A program made the translations under genes and the position numbers. Positions 14,516-23,200 of a stretch of DNA of 29,487 nucleotides are shown in pieces. Under the pieces are notes generated by a model. The model saw only the letters and a list, made by a program, of their open reading frames with translations. It made no database searches and had not been told where the DNA came from. The first letter of the stretch is position 1. Every line of letters begins with the position of its first letter. Source of the DNA: a virus. The stretch covers positions 1-29,487 of the IMG/VR virus record IMGVR_UViG_3300050139_000044; one strand, written 5' to 3'.

Positions 14516-16510
14516 ATGGATTTATCGACAAGCATATTATCGGACATTACTGTCCATATGAAATACGCTAAATTCATACCCGAACTAAAAAGACGAGAAA
14601 CATGGTATGAATTAGTAACAAGAAATAAAGAGATGCACCAAAAGAAGTATCCTCAGATAAAAGATGAAATCGAGGCTGCTTACAAATTAGTATACGACAA
14701 AAAAGTATTACCTTCAATGCGTTCTCTACAATTCGGTGGAAAACCAATTGAAATTAGTCCTAACAGAATTTATAACTGTGCTTATTTACCAATAGATGAT
14801 TGGAGAGCATTCGGTGAAACAATGTTTCTTCTATTAGGAGGTACTGGAGTAGGTTACTCTGTACAAAAACATCACGTTGAACAATTACCAGAGATTCGTA
14901 AACCTAATACCACAAGGAATAGAAGGTTTTTAATTAGTGACAACATTGAAGGATGGGCTGACACTATTAAAACACTTATGAGAGCTTATTTTGAAGGGCT
15001 TTCAACACCAGACTTTGATTACTCAGATATTCGTCAAAAGGGTGCTTTGTTGATTACTAGTGGTGGTAAAGCTCCTGGTCCTCAACCACTTAAAGATTGT
15101 GTTCACAATATTAAAAAAATACTTGATGCTAAAAATGATGGTGATAAATTAACACCATTGGAAGTTCACGATATTGTTTGTTTTATTGCAGATGCAGTAT
15201 TAACAGGTGGTATTCGTAGAGCAGCACTTATTTCATTATTCTCAATGGATGATGAAGAAATGCTTACATCAAAGATTGGCCCATGGTGGGAACTTAACCC
15301 ACAAAGAGGTCGAGCAAATAATTCAGCTGTAATACTTAGACATAAAATTACTGAAGAAAGATTTTTTGACCTTTGGAAAAAAATTGAAGGCTCTGGTTCT
15401 GGTGAACCAGGTGTTTATTTCTCTAACGATAAAGATTGGGGTACCAATCCGTGTTGTGAAATAGCTCTTCGCCCATATCAATTCTGTAATCTTTGTGAAA
15501 TAAATGCTTCAAATATTATATCACAAGAAGACCTTGAAGAACGTGTTAAAGCGGCTTCATTGATTGGTACATTGCAAGCTGGTTATACAAATTTTCATTA
15601 TCTACGTGACGTTTGGAAACGTACAACAGAAAAAGATGCATTGATAGGTGTAGGTATGACAGGTATAGGTTCTGGTACTGTTCTTAAATATGACCTTGAA
15701 GCTGCGGCTAAAGCTGTTATGAAAGAAAATACTAGAGTTGCTAAATTAATTGGAATAAATAAATCAGCAAGAACAACTACTGTTAAGCCTTCTGGAACAT
15801 CTTCATTGGTGTTAGGAACAGCTTCTGGTATTCATGCATGGCATAACGATTATTATGTGAGAAGAATTCGTGTTGGTAAAAATGAAGCTATTTACACATA
15901 TTTGTCAATTTATCACCCAGAATTGATTGAAGATGAGTATTTTAAACCAAAAGAACAAGCAGTTATTTCAGTGCCAGTTAAAGCACCAGAAGGAAGTATA
16001 TTTAGATTCGAATCACCAATGGATTTATTAGAACGTGTAAGGTTATTCAACACCAAATGGGTTAAATCTGGTCATAGAGACGGTCAAAACACTCATAACG
16101 TGTCTGTAACTGTTAGCATAAAGAAAGAGACTGAGAAGGTATCTAAATTGGATGATAACGGCATTCAATTATTAGACAGCAACAGTCAACCAATAATGGA
16201 AGACAGACGTGATTCTGATGGTAATATCATTTACAAGGTAAATGAATGGCCAGCAGTTGGAGAATGGATGTGGGCTAATAGAACAACGTTTAACGGTATA
16301 TCTGTATTACCGTATGATGGTGGAACTTATATTCAAGCTCCTTTTACTGATTGTTCAAAAGAAAAATACGAAGAAATGATGAAATCATTATCTAATATTG
16401 ACCTTACAAAGGTAATAGAAATGACCGATAATACTAATTTATCTGGCGAAGCAGCTTGCAGTTCGGGCGGCTGTGAAATTAACGTTGATGAATTAGTCAA
16501 AGAAAAATAA
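14516..16510 (+). CDS. nrdJ: Class II (adenosylcobalamin-dependent) ribonucleoside-triphosphate reductase
   Basis: The 664-residue protein carries the reductase barrel signatures. IYNCAYLP has the first redox Cys (88). NPCCEI has the thiyl Cys313 and Glu315. FCNLCEIN supplies the partner Cys324, 11 residues on as in the Lactobacillus enzyme. The C-terminus has the shuttle pair Cys648 and Cys653 in ACSSGGC. KPSGTSSLVLGTASGIHAWH matches the RTPR family. It is somewhat shorter than the 739-residue Lactobacillus enzyme. It would convert NTPs to dNTPs using B12 and no separate radical-generating subunit, with or without oxygen. The B12 must come from the host or environment; no cobalamin riboswitch is seen upstream. 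The gene follows the helicase by 17 nt and ends at a strong terminator. No intein is present. Confidence 0.93.
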   Translation: MDLSTSILSDITVHMKYAKFIPELKRRETWYELVTRNKEMHQKKYPQIKDEIEAAYKLVYDKKVLPSMRSLQFGGKPIEISPNRIYNCAYLPIDDWRAFGETMFLLLGGTGVGYSVQKHHVEQLPEIRKPNTTRNRRFLISDNIEGWADTIKTLMRAYFEGLSTPDFDYSDIRQKGALLITSGGKAPGPQPLKDCVHNIKKILDAKNDGDKLTPLEVHDIVCFIADAVLTGGIRRAALISLFSMDDEEMLTSKIGPWWELNPQRGRANNSAVILRHKITEERFFDLWKKIEGSGSGEPGVYFSNDKDWGTNPCCEIALRPYQFCNLCEINASNIISQEDLEERVKAASLIGTLQAGYTNFHYLRDVWKRTTEKDALIGVGMTGIGSGTVLKYDLEAAAKAVMKENTRVAKLIGINKSARTTTVKPSGTSSLVLGTASGIHAWHNDYYVRRIRVGKNEAIYTYLSIYHPELIEDEYFKPKEQAVISVPVKAPEGSIFRFESPMDLLERVRLFNTKWVKSGHRDGQNTHNVSVTVSIKKETEKVSKLDDNGIQLLDSNSQPIMEDRRDSDGNIIYKVNEWPAVGEWMWANRTTFNGISVLPYDGGTYIQAPFTDCSKEKYEEMMKSLSNIDLTKVIEMTDNTNLSGEAACSSGGCEINVDELVKEK

Positions 16511-16520
16511 TTTAAAATTA

Positions 16521-16548
16521 AAAAGTAGAGAAAATCTCTACTTTTTTT
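16521..16548 (+). terminator. Terminator after the reductase gene
   Basis: AAAAGTAGAGA (16521-16531), an AAA loop and TCTCTACTTTT (16535-16545) form a perfect 11-bp stem with a T-run to 16548. The end of the replication and nucleotide operon is here. Confidence 0.93.
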
Positions 16549-16606
16549 TGTCTTTTTATTTACTTCACAATATTTATAGGTATAATTATGATATAAATGT
16601 GAAGTT

Positions 16607-17161
16607 ATGAAAAAAGCTGAAATGATAAATAAAAAATTTGGTAAATTAACACCAATATCAGAACATTCAACAACAAGGAATGGTCATATAAGATATGAGT
16701 GTATTTGTGAATGTGGAAATACAACAAATGTTCTTGGGACACATTTGAGACAAGGAAACACAATATCATGTGGTTGTGCGAATAAAATTGGAAAAGAACA
16801 TAAACAATGGAGTGGTGTTGGTGAAATGTCTGGTGATTTTTGGTATAACCATATTGTTAGAAGTGCTAGTGGTGGTAAAGGTCGAACACCTATTGATTTA
16901 ACGATAACTAAAGAATATGCTTGGGAATTATTCATCAAACAAAATCGTAGATGTCGTCTTAGTGGTGTTGAAATTAAATTCCCGATTAAAAACAAAGATA
17001 CATCATATACAGCTTCACTTGACCGTATTGACTCATCTAATGGTTACATAGAAGGTAATGTACAATGGGTTCATAAAGATATTAATATGATGAAGAGAAC
17101 CTATAATAATGACTATTTCATAAGAATGTGTCAGTTAGTTAACAATAATCAACGTGGATAA
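16607..17161 (+). CDS. HNH-type homing endonuclease-like protein
   Basis: The 184-residue protein has an N-terminal zinc-finger-like part with paired Cys (CICECGNTTN around residues 33-42, SCGC near 60-63), as found in phage HNH proteins with a nucleic-acid-binding head. The C-terminal nuclease part has LDRIDSSNGYIEGNVQWVHK (about 139-158), the variant HNH motif common in stand-alone phage homing enzymes. Such proteins nick or cut phage DNA at a target and promote spread of their own gene. It lies between two terminators, and its 3' end overlaps the next HNH gene by 8 bp. It looks like an inserted cassette rather than a working part of either flanking module. Confidence 0.85.
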   Translation: MKKAEMINKKFGKLTPISEHSTTRNGHIRYECICECGNTTNVLGTHLRQGNTISCGCANKIGKEHKQWSGVGEMSGDFWYNHIVRSASGGKGRTPIDLTITKEYAWELFIKQNRRCRLSGVEIKFPIKNKDTSYTASLDRIDSSNGYIEGNVQWVHKDINMMKRTYNNDYFIRMCQLVNNNQRG

Positions 17162-17513
17162 ATGTTTTGAATGTGATAGTGAAAACGACATACACTATCA
17201 CCATGTGATACCTAGAACACTTGGTGGTGTTAAAACAATACCATTATGTTGTGTTTGTCATGGTAAAGTTCATGGGTTGGATTTTACTAAACATGGTACT
17301 TTAATCAAGTTAGGGTTAGCTAATTCAACAAAAATAGGTGGTCAACCAAGAATTGATAAAGAATTACAAGTCAATATCTTAAAAATGAAAGCTGAAGGAT
17401 TAAGTAATAGAGCGATTGGAAGGTTACTTAATATATCTCATTCAACTGTTGGTCTTTATGCTGGTGGTGCTTGTGAAATAGATATTGTTAAATCCGATTT
17501 GGTCAAACACTAA
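17154..17513 (+). CDS. HNH nuclease fused to helix-turn-helix domain
   Basis: The 119-residue protein opens with CFECDSENDIHYHHVIPRTL (residues 4-23) followed by IPLCCVCHGKVHG. This is a complete HNH motif with two Cys pairs and His residues for zinc and catalysis. The second half, ELQVNILKMKAEGLSNRAIG and then RLLNISHSTVGLY, is a resolvase-like helix-turn-helix. The start is GTG at 17154, overlapping the stop of the preceding HNH gene, so the two are probably translationally coupled. Tandem HNH genes of different subtypes are unusual. The pair may cooperate, or one may have inserted beside the other. A terminator follows directly. Confidence 0.83.
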   Translation: MDKCFECDSENDIHYHHVIPRTLGGVKTIPLCCVCHGKVHGLDFTKHGTLIKLGLANSTKIGGQPRIDKELQVNILKMKAEGLSNRAIGRLLNISHSTVGLYAGGACEIDIVKSDLVKH

Positions 17514-17530
17514 AAGAAACATAATTAAAA

Positions 17531-17554
17531 GAGGGGCCTAGAGCCCCTTTTTTT
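17531..17554 (+). terminator. Terminator after the HNH pair
   Basis: GGGGC (17533-17537), loop CTAGA, GCCCC (17543-17547) form a GC-rich stem extended by an A-T pair, with a T-run to 17554. Confidence 0.92.
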
Positions 17555-17612
17555 ATTTCCCATATTTACTTACAAAAATAGTTTAGTATTATATTTATCT
17601 ATAAAACAAGCT

Positions 17613-17999
17613 ATGGCTAATGGTAAATACATAAACATCAACTATCCGTTCAAAGATAGTCATAAAGGGTTCTTTTTGGACCTAAATTCGGATGATAATG
17701 CAGCTATTAAGGCTGACCTAATGCATTTGATACTAACTCGTAAGGGTCAAAGACTTTACCTACCAGATTTTGGAACAGATTTATTGAAATTCATCTTCGA
17801 ACCAGAGGATGGAATGACACTTGGTGACATTAAACAAGAAATAACAAATGTCGTAAAGAAATACTTACCTAAGCTAAACATAACAAACATAAGTGTTGAC
17901 CAATCAAGCGATAGCGAATATGCAGCTGTTGTTAGACTTGATTACACAATAATAGATGATGTCTTTTCAACTACAGACTTCGTAATAATTAATATTTAA
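17613..17999 (+). CDS. 25: gp25-like baseplate wedge protein
   Basis: The 128-residue length and the pattern ILTRKGQRLYLPDFGTDLLK (about residues 42-61) followed by FIFEPEDG are typical of the gp25/GPW family. These small baseplate proteins begin sheath assembly. The C-terminal half has the expected strands (LNITNISVDQ; AAVVRLDYTI). It starts a new transcription unit after the terminator at 17531-17554, with the baseplate J/gp6 gene beginning two codons' distance away. That neighbour pair is conserved across contractile injection systems and supports the call strongly. Confidence 0.9.
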   Translation: MANGKYININYPFKDSHKGFFLDLNSDDNAAIKADLMHLILTRKGQRLYLPDFGTDLLKFIFEPEDGMTLGDIKQEITNVVKKYLPKLNITNISVDQSSDSEYAAVVRLDYTIIDDVFSTTDFVIINI

Positions 18000-18000
18000 C

Positions 18001-19824
18001 ATGGCAAATCAAGGAATAAATTATACATCACGTAACTTTGCTGACATTCGTTCTGACTTAGTGGATATGGTTAGACAATACTACCCAGAAATTTTTAATG
18101 ATTTTAACGATGCATCTGTAGGTATGATGATTCTTGAATTAAACGCTGCGGTAGGTGATATGTTATCATTTAATACCGACAGAATGTTCCAAGAAACACA
18201 AATTGATTATGCTCAAGAACGTAAATCAGTTTTATCAATGGCAAGAACCTTCGGATTAAAAATTCCAGGAAAACGCCCAAGTGTTACCATAGTAGATTTT
18301 AGTGTTGTAGTACCAGTATTTGGTGATACATTTGACATTTCATATGCGCCAATAATAGCTGCTGGTTCTCAAGTTACTGGAGCTGGTAAGGTTTTTGAAA
18401 CATCTGATGATATTGATTTTTCAAGTCCGTTCACTCTTGGTGGTATACCAAATAGATTAATAATACCAAATTTTGATGCAAACAACAATTTAATTAACTA
18501 TACACTTGTTAAAAGAGAAATTGTAACAAATGGTTTCACCAAAATATTCAAAAGAGTTCTTACATCAACAGATGTTAAACCATTTTTAGAAATTGTTTTA
18601 CCAGATGATAACGTATTATCAATTGATTCGGTAATAACTCTTGATGGAACAAACATAACAAAGAATCCAGCAGCTGACCAATTTTTAGATTTAGACAAAC
18701 AATGGTTTGAATTAGATTCTTTAGCTGAAGATAAAGTGTTTATTGATGACACAAGTAAAATAAGTGATAATGCTGGTGTAAGACCAGGAAAATGGATATC
18801 AGTTACTCGTAAATTCATTCGTGAATATACCGATTTAGGTTTTACCAAAATGATTCTTGGTGGTGGAACACAAGACACTAGTAGTCTTTGTGATTTCGAT
18901 ACCAATACAGCATTGGTTAACCAAATAGGTGACTTTATAAACAATATGTCATTAGGTGTTACACCTACAGCTAATACTACTATGTTTATAAAATATAGAG
19001 TAGGTGGTGGTGCAGATACAAACATAGGTCCAAATGTATTAACCAGTGTTGGTCAACTTAACATGACAGTTAATGGTAATGATGCAAATATAAACAGTGG
19101 GGTTGTAAATAGCCTTAAGGTTAATAATGCGTTTCCAGCTTTAGGTGGTAGAGATATTCCGAGTGTGGAAGAAGTTAGAAACATGGTTAGATATAACTTT
19201 GCGGCTCAAAATAGAGCAGTAACAATAAAGGATTATCAATCTAGAATAAGTTTAATGCCTGGAAAATTTGGTGTTCCATTCAGAATTGGTGTATTCGAAG
19301 AACAAAATAAGATTAAGATTTATGTTTTAGGTCTGGATGCTGATTCTAATTTGACCAATACATCAACTAGTGCTTTAAAAGATAATATTACAACTTATTT
19401 GGCTGATTATAGAATGCTTAATGACTATATTTCAATAGCAGACGGTAGAATTATAAATTTAGGTTTCCAAATAGACTTATATGTAGATAAAAAAGTACCG
19501 CAATCACAAATAATTAGTCAAGTAATTAATGATGTACAAACATTTTTAGATATTAATAAGTTTCAAATGGGTGATACAATATATCTATCACCATTGATTG
19601 AAACAATAAACAATGTTGGTGGTGTTACAAACGTAATTGACCTTAGAGTTTATAATAAAGTTGGTGAAGGTAAGTATAGTCTTAACGAAATCAGCCAACC
19701 ATATTTAGATACCAACACTAGACAGATAGATATATCACAAGACTATACAATATTTGGAGAACCAACTAGTATGTTTGAGATTAAATATCCAAACATGGAT
19801 ATTCAAGTAAGAGTTAAAACATAA
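18001..19824 (+). CDS. 6: gp6-like baseplate wedge protein (baseplate J family)
   Basis: The 607-residue protein starts with NYTSRNFADIRSDLVDMVRQ and then DASVGMMILELNAAVGDMLS. This is the standard N-terminus of T4 gp6/baseplate J proteins in large phages, where the protein helps form the hexagonal inner ring. The middle has several beta-rich inserts. The C-terminal third has the NAVTIKDYQ-like hallmark (NRAVTIKDYQSRI, near residue 403) and repeated alpha/beta segments of the J fold. It follows gp25 with one intergenic base and no separate ribosome site, so the two are co-translated. Length is near that of T4 gp6 (660). Confidence 0.9.
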   Translation: MANQGINYTSRNFADIRSDLVDMVRQYYPEIFNDFNDASVGMMILELNAAVGDMLSFNTDRMFQETQIDYAQERKSVLSMARTFGLKIPGKRPSVTIVDFSVVVPVFGDTFDISYAPIIAAGSQVTGAGKVFETSDDIDFSSPFTLGGIPNRLIIPNFDANNNLINYTLVKREIVTNGFTKIFKRVLTSTDVKPFLEIVLPDDNVLSIDSVITLDGTNITKNPAADQFLDLDKQWFELDSLAEDKVFIDDTSKISDNAGVRPGKWISVTRKFIREYTDLGFTKMILGGGTQDTSSLCDFDTNTALVNQIGDFINNMSLGVTPTANTTMFIKYRVGGGADTNIGPNVLTSVGQLNMTVNGNDANINSGVVNSLKVNNAFPALGGRDIPSVEEVRNMVRYNFAAQNRAVTIKDYQSRISLMPGKFGVPFRIGVFEEQNKIKIYVLGLDADSNLTNTSTSALKDNITTYLADYRMLNDYISIADGRIINLGFQIDLYVDKKVPQSQIISQVINDVQTFLDINKFQMGDTIYLSPLIETINNVGGVTNVIDLRVYNKVGEGKYSLNEISQPYLDTNTRQIDISQDYTIFGEPTSMFEIKYPNMDIQVRVKT

Positions 19825-19826
19825 GG

Positions 19827-19856
19827 TTTCCTTATTGGTCTCTGATAGTATATTTG
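19827..19856 (+). promoter_or_regulatory. Possible weak Bacteroidota-type promoter P5
   Basis: TATATTTG at 19849-19856 fits TAnnTTTG, but the -33 region has only TTTC (19827-19830) at the right distance. A start near 19861 would give the next gene a 27-nt leader. Weaker than P1-P4. Confidence 0.4.
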
Positions 19857-19887
19857 TACAAATAACGTTTCATTAAAAATAATAAAC

Positions 19888-20232
19888 ATGGGTTGCAATT
19901 GCAAAGGTAATAATAAAAATATTGATAGTTACTTAACAGACGGTACTAAATCACAAGAAAAAATAGGTCCATTAATTGGAACTTACATTTTAAAATCAAT
20001 TGCTTTTATATTAATGATAGCGGCTTTACCTATCATTAATTTATTTATAATTTGGTTCATTTTTAGAACATTAATGCTTAATAAAGAGGTAAATATTAAA
20101 CCTTTATTAACTGTTATCGGAAAGAAATTCCAAGATAAATCAGAAGATGATGAGGAAGAAGACTATGATAATTTAACCAAAGACGATGTTGTCTTGGTAA
20201 ACGTAGAAGAAATAACAACGAATAGTAAGTAA
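19888..20232 (+). CDS. Small membrane protein with Cys-rich N-terminus, unknown
   Basis: The 114-residue protein begins MGCNCKGNNKN, then has a long hydrophobic region (about residues 35-66: YILKSIAFILMIAALPIINL continuing IIWFIFRTLML). That is enough for one long or two short membrane helices with a Pro-Ile turn. A strongly acidic cytoplasmic-type tail (KSEDDEEEDYDN) follows. The N-terminal Cys are not in a lipobox, since no signal helix precedes them. It lies inside the baseplate cluster, between gp6-like and the giant tail protein. It could be a virion membrane-contact component or an inner-membrane protein acting during assembly. No function can be assigned. Confidence 0.78.
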   Translation: MGCNCKGNNKNIDSYLTDGTKSQEKIGPLIGTYILKSIAFILMIAALPIINLFIIWFIFRTLMLNKEVNIKPLLTVIGKKFQDKSEDDEEEDYDNLTKDDVVLVNVEEITTNSK

Positions 20233-20237
20233 TATTA

Positions 20238-23200
20238 ATGTCAAATACAATAAGAATAAGAACCACACCAAACGGAAGTGATAGTTACTTAAAGGTAAAA
20301 TTAGAACAAGATTTTGATTTTATTGAAATTTTATCTTTAAAAATATCTCAAGAAGATACCTACAGAAAATTTTGTTCTGATTATGGGACTATTGTTGGTA
20401 GAGTAATCATCAATAATGGATTCGGTGTTCCAAACGCTAAAGTTAGTGTGTTTATTCCATTGGATGATATTGATAAAAATGACCCTTTAATCAAAGGGTT
20501 ATATCCATTTGAAGTTATAACAGATAAAGATAATGATGGTATTCGTTATAATTTATTACCTAAAGATGCCGACCCAACAAATGAATGTTTTACACCTATA
20601 GGTACATTTCCTAGTAAAAGAGAAGTTCTTGATAATGATACGTTATTAAGTGTCTATTGCAAATATTATAAATTTACAACAACTACAAATCACGCTGGTG
20701 ATTTTATGTTATTCGGTGTTCCATTAGGAACATATACTGTTCACGTTGATGCTGACATGTCAGATATTGGTATTGGCTCACAAAGGCCATATGACCTTAT
20801 CAGTCAAGGTACACCATCAAAATTGTTTTACAGCCCTACAAAGTTTAAAGAAGACAAGAATCTAGATAAACTCATACAAGTTAAAAGTATGAACGCTGGG
20901 GTTAATGTACAACCATTCTGGGGAGATTCAGAAAATTGTGAAATAGGTATAACTCGTTTAGATTTTGATTTAAACTATAGTCTTAGACCAGCAGCTATCT
21001 TTATGGGTAGTATATATGGCGACCAACACAAACATTCTGTTAATAAAAGATGTCGTCCTAGAAAAAAATTAGGTGAGGTTTGTGAACAAGTCACAGAACC
21101 AGGTTCAATAAACATGATTCGTAAAACACTTGACGGTCAAATAGAAGATTTTGATGTTGAAGGTGGTAGAGTAATTGACGATGATGGAACTTGGGCTTAT
21201 CAAATACCGATGAATTTAGATTATATGGTTACTGATGAAGAAGGTAATCTAATATTATCTCAAGACCCTAATTTTGGTGTTCCAACACGTGCACGTGTTA
21301 GATTTAATATCGGAATGGATGAAACAGGTGGTGAAGGAAGACTTAGAACACGTGCAAGATATTTAGTACCAAATAATCCTACTAATCCTAGTGAAATAGA
21401 TTATACATTCGATTCTACAACAAAAGATACTAGTTTTAGGGATTTATATTGGAATAAGATTTATTCAGTTTCCAATTTTGTTTCTAGATTTCAAAAAGAA
21501 TTAGATGTATTACCTGTTAAGACAAGAGCTATGACAGGTATGAAAAACGTTGATGCGTGTGCTGGGGATAAAACACCTTTCCCATACAACAGAGTCAACA
21601 CAGAATTAAATCCTATTTTCTTTATAATTTGTTTGATTATAAAGATAATTGCGTTTCTTATTTATATAATGAATTTTATTTTTATACCTTTAATAAACAC
21701 TATTATTGATATAATAAATTCGGTAATTGGAGGTATCGTCAGTGTAATTAACACCATTATTAGTGCTGTTAATAGTCTACCAGGTGTTAATATAAGCACT
21801 ATTAATTTTTCACCAATACCACACGTAGGTTGTCTTACAGTTAAATGTCCAGAGGATGATACGAAATATTTTGCGCCTGGATGTAAGAGTGGTACATCTG
21901 GCTTTAACGCTGCTAACCCACATCCAGATTTCTATTGTGGTGATAGTGTAGGTCACTCATGTACACTTAGTGATTATGCTGTTGGTCTTGATGATTGTAT
22001 TGCATTTGAAATGGCTAAAACACTTGATTTATTTCAATTTGACTTCTACAATGATTGGGTTAATGGAACTTTATTTGGTTTCTTATTGAAATATAAAAAG
22101 AAAAAGAAGGGTAGAGAAATATTCTGTGAATATGACTGTCAAGATTTTGGTGGTGGTGTTGATGGGAACAATAACGGTGTCGGTGATAATAGTTGTTTTA
22201 ATAACCTATTATTAGATACTTGTTTTGATAATACAGGTCATTATAATTTAACTGGTACCAATTATCAAAGTGAAATGACAAGTTTTAGTCTTAGAGATGG
22301 TCTAATTAAAAAAGTTGGTGACGAGTTTTTCTATGCTGCAACAACACATGATACTAATTATAAATTATTTGCAACCGAACTAATAACATTAGGTTCAGTA
22401 TTTGAATGTGATTGGCAAGGAATTCCAATGATTCAACCTTATTTGATTCCAACAACATATAAAATACCACCAGATGTTCTTGAATTTGCGGCAGATAATA
22501 TTACAGTTGAAACTTGTGGTATGGTATCTATTGGTGGAAGTACCAGAGGATTATTCTTCGACATTAATTGTTTAGGTCTACATGTAGACTATGAACAATG
22601 TTTAAATTTACGTCACATATGTGAAATGGGTGTTGATATAGATGAAGCTCAAGAAGATGCTTTTGGTAATATTACTGTGCAATCAGATTGTATTATTGGT
22701 GTTAGTGATATCGATGATAATCATGGTAAATTCTTTAGAGATGTTTATTATGGTTTAAATAATTCAGCAACACCTTGGGTTGGTATAACTAACTTAACAA
22801 TACCACCACTTGGGTTCACAACTAATTTTAATACAGGTGACCTTGGTAACTATGACTTCACTAACTCATCACAAAATGGTGTTGACTATGTTAATTTTAG
22901 AAACTATAGCTTTGCTGGTATACCACAACCTCAAACTAATTTTGGTCAACCATCTCATTCATTTTATTTCTATTTCGGTATCCTTCCAGGAAAAACCGCA
23001 TTAGATAAAATGAATCAAAGATTCTTTACTCATTGTAATGCGGTAACTAGAAATGATTTATTAATTCAATCAACAACTACAGCGACTACAACATCTACAA
23101 GTTCAGATGGATGTATAAGTTTTACCTTTGTTGGTGGTACAGCACCTTATTCATATACATTAGCTGGTGTATCGCCTACAATTTATGGCCCTACATCTGG

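Noticed and set aside
14516-16510. Intein or intron in the reductase gene
   Set aside because: The reading frame is continuous, all motifs are in normal spacing, and the nearby HNH genes lie after the stop codon and terminator.
18498-19025. Minus-strand open frame of 175 codons
   Set aside because: It lies wholly inside the well-supported gp6-like gene and its translation has no domain-like pattern; the same holds for all other minus-strand frames.
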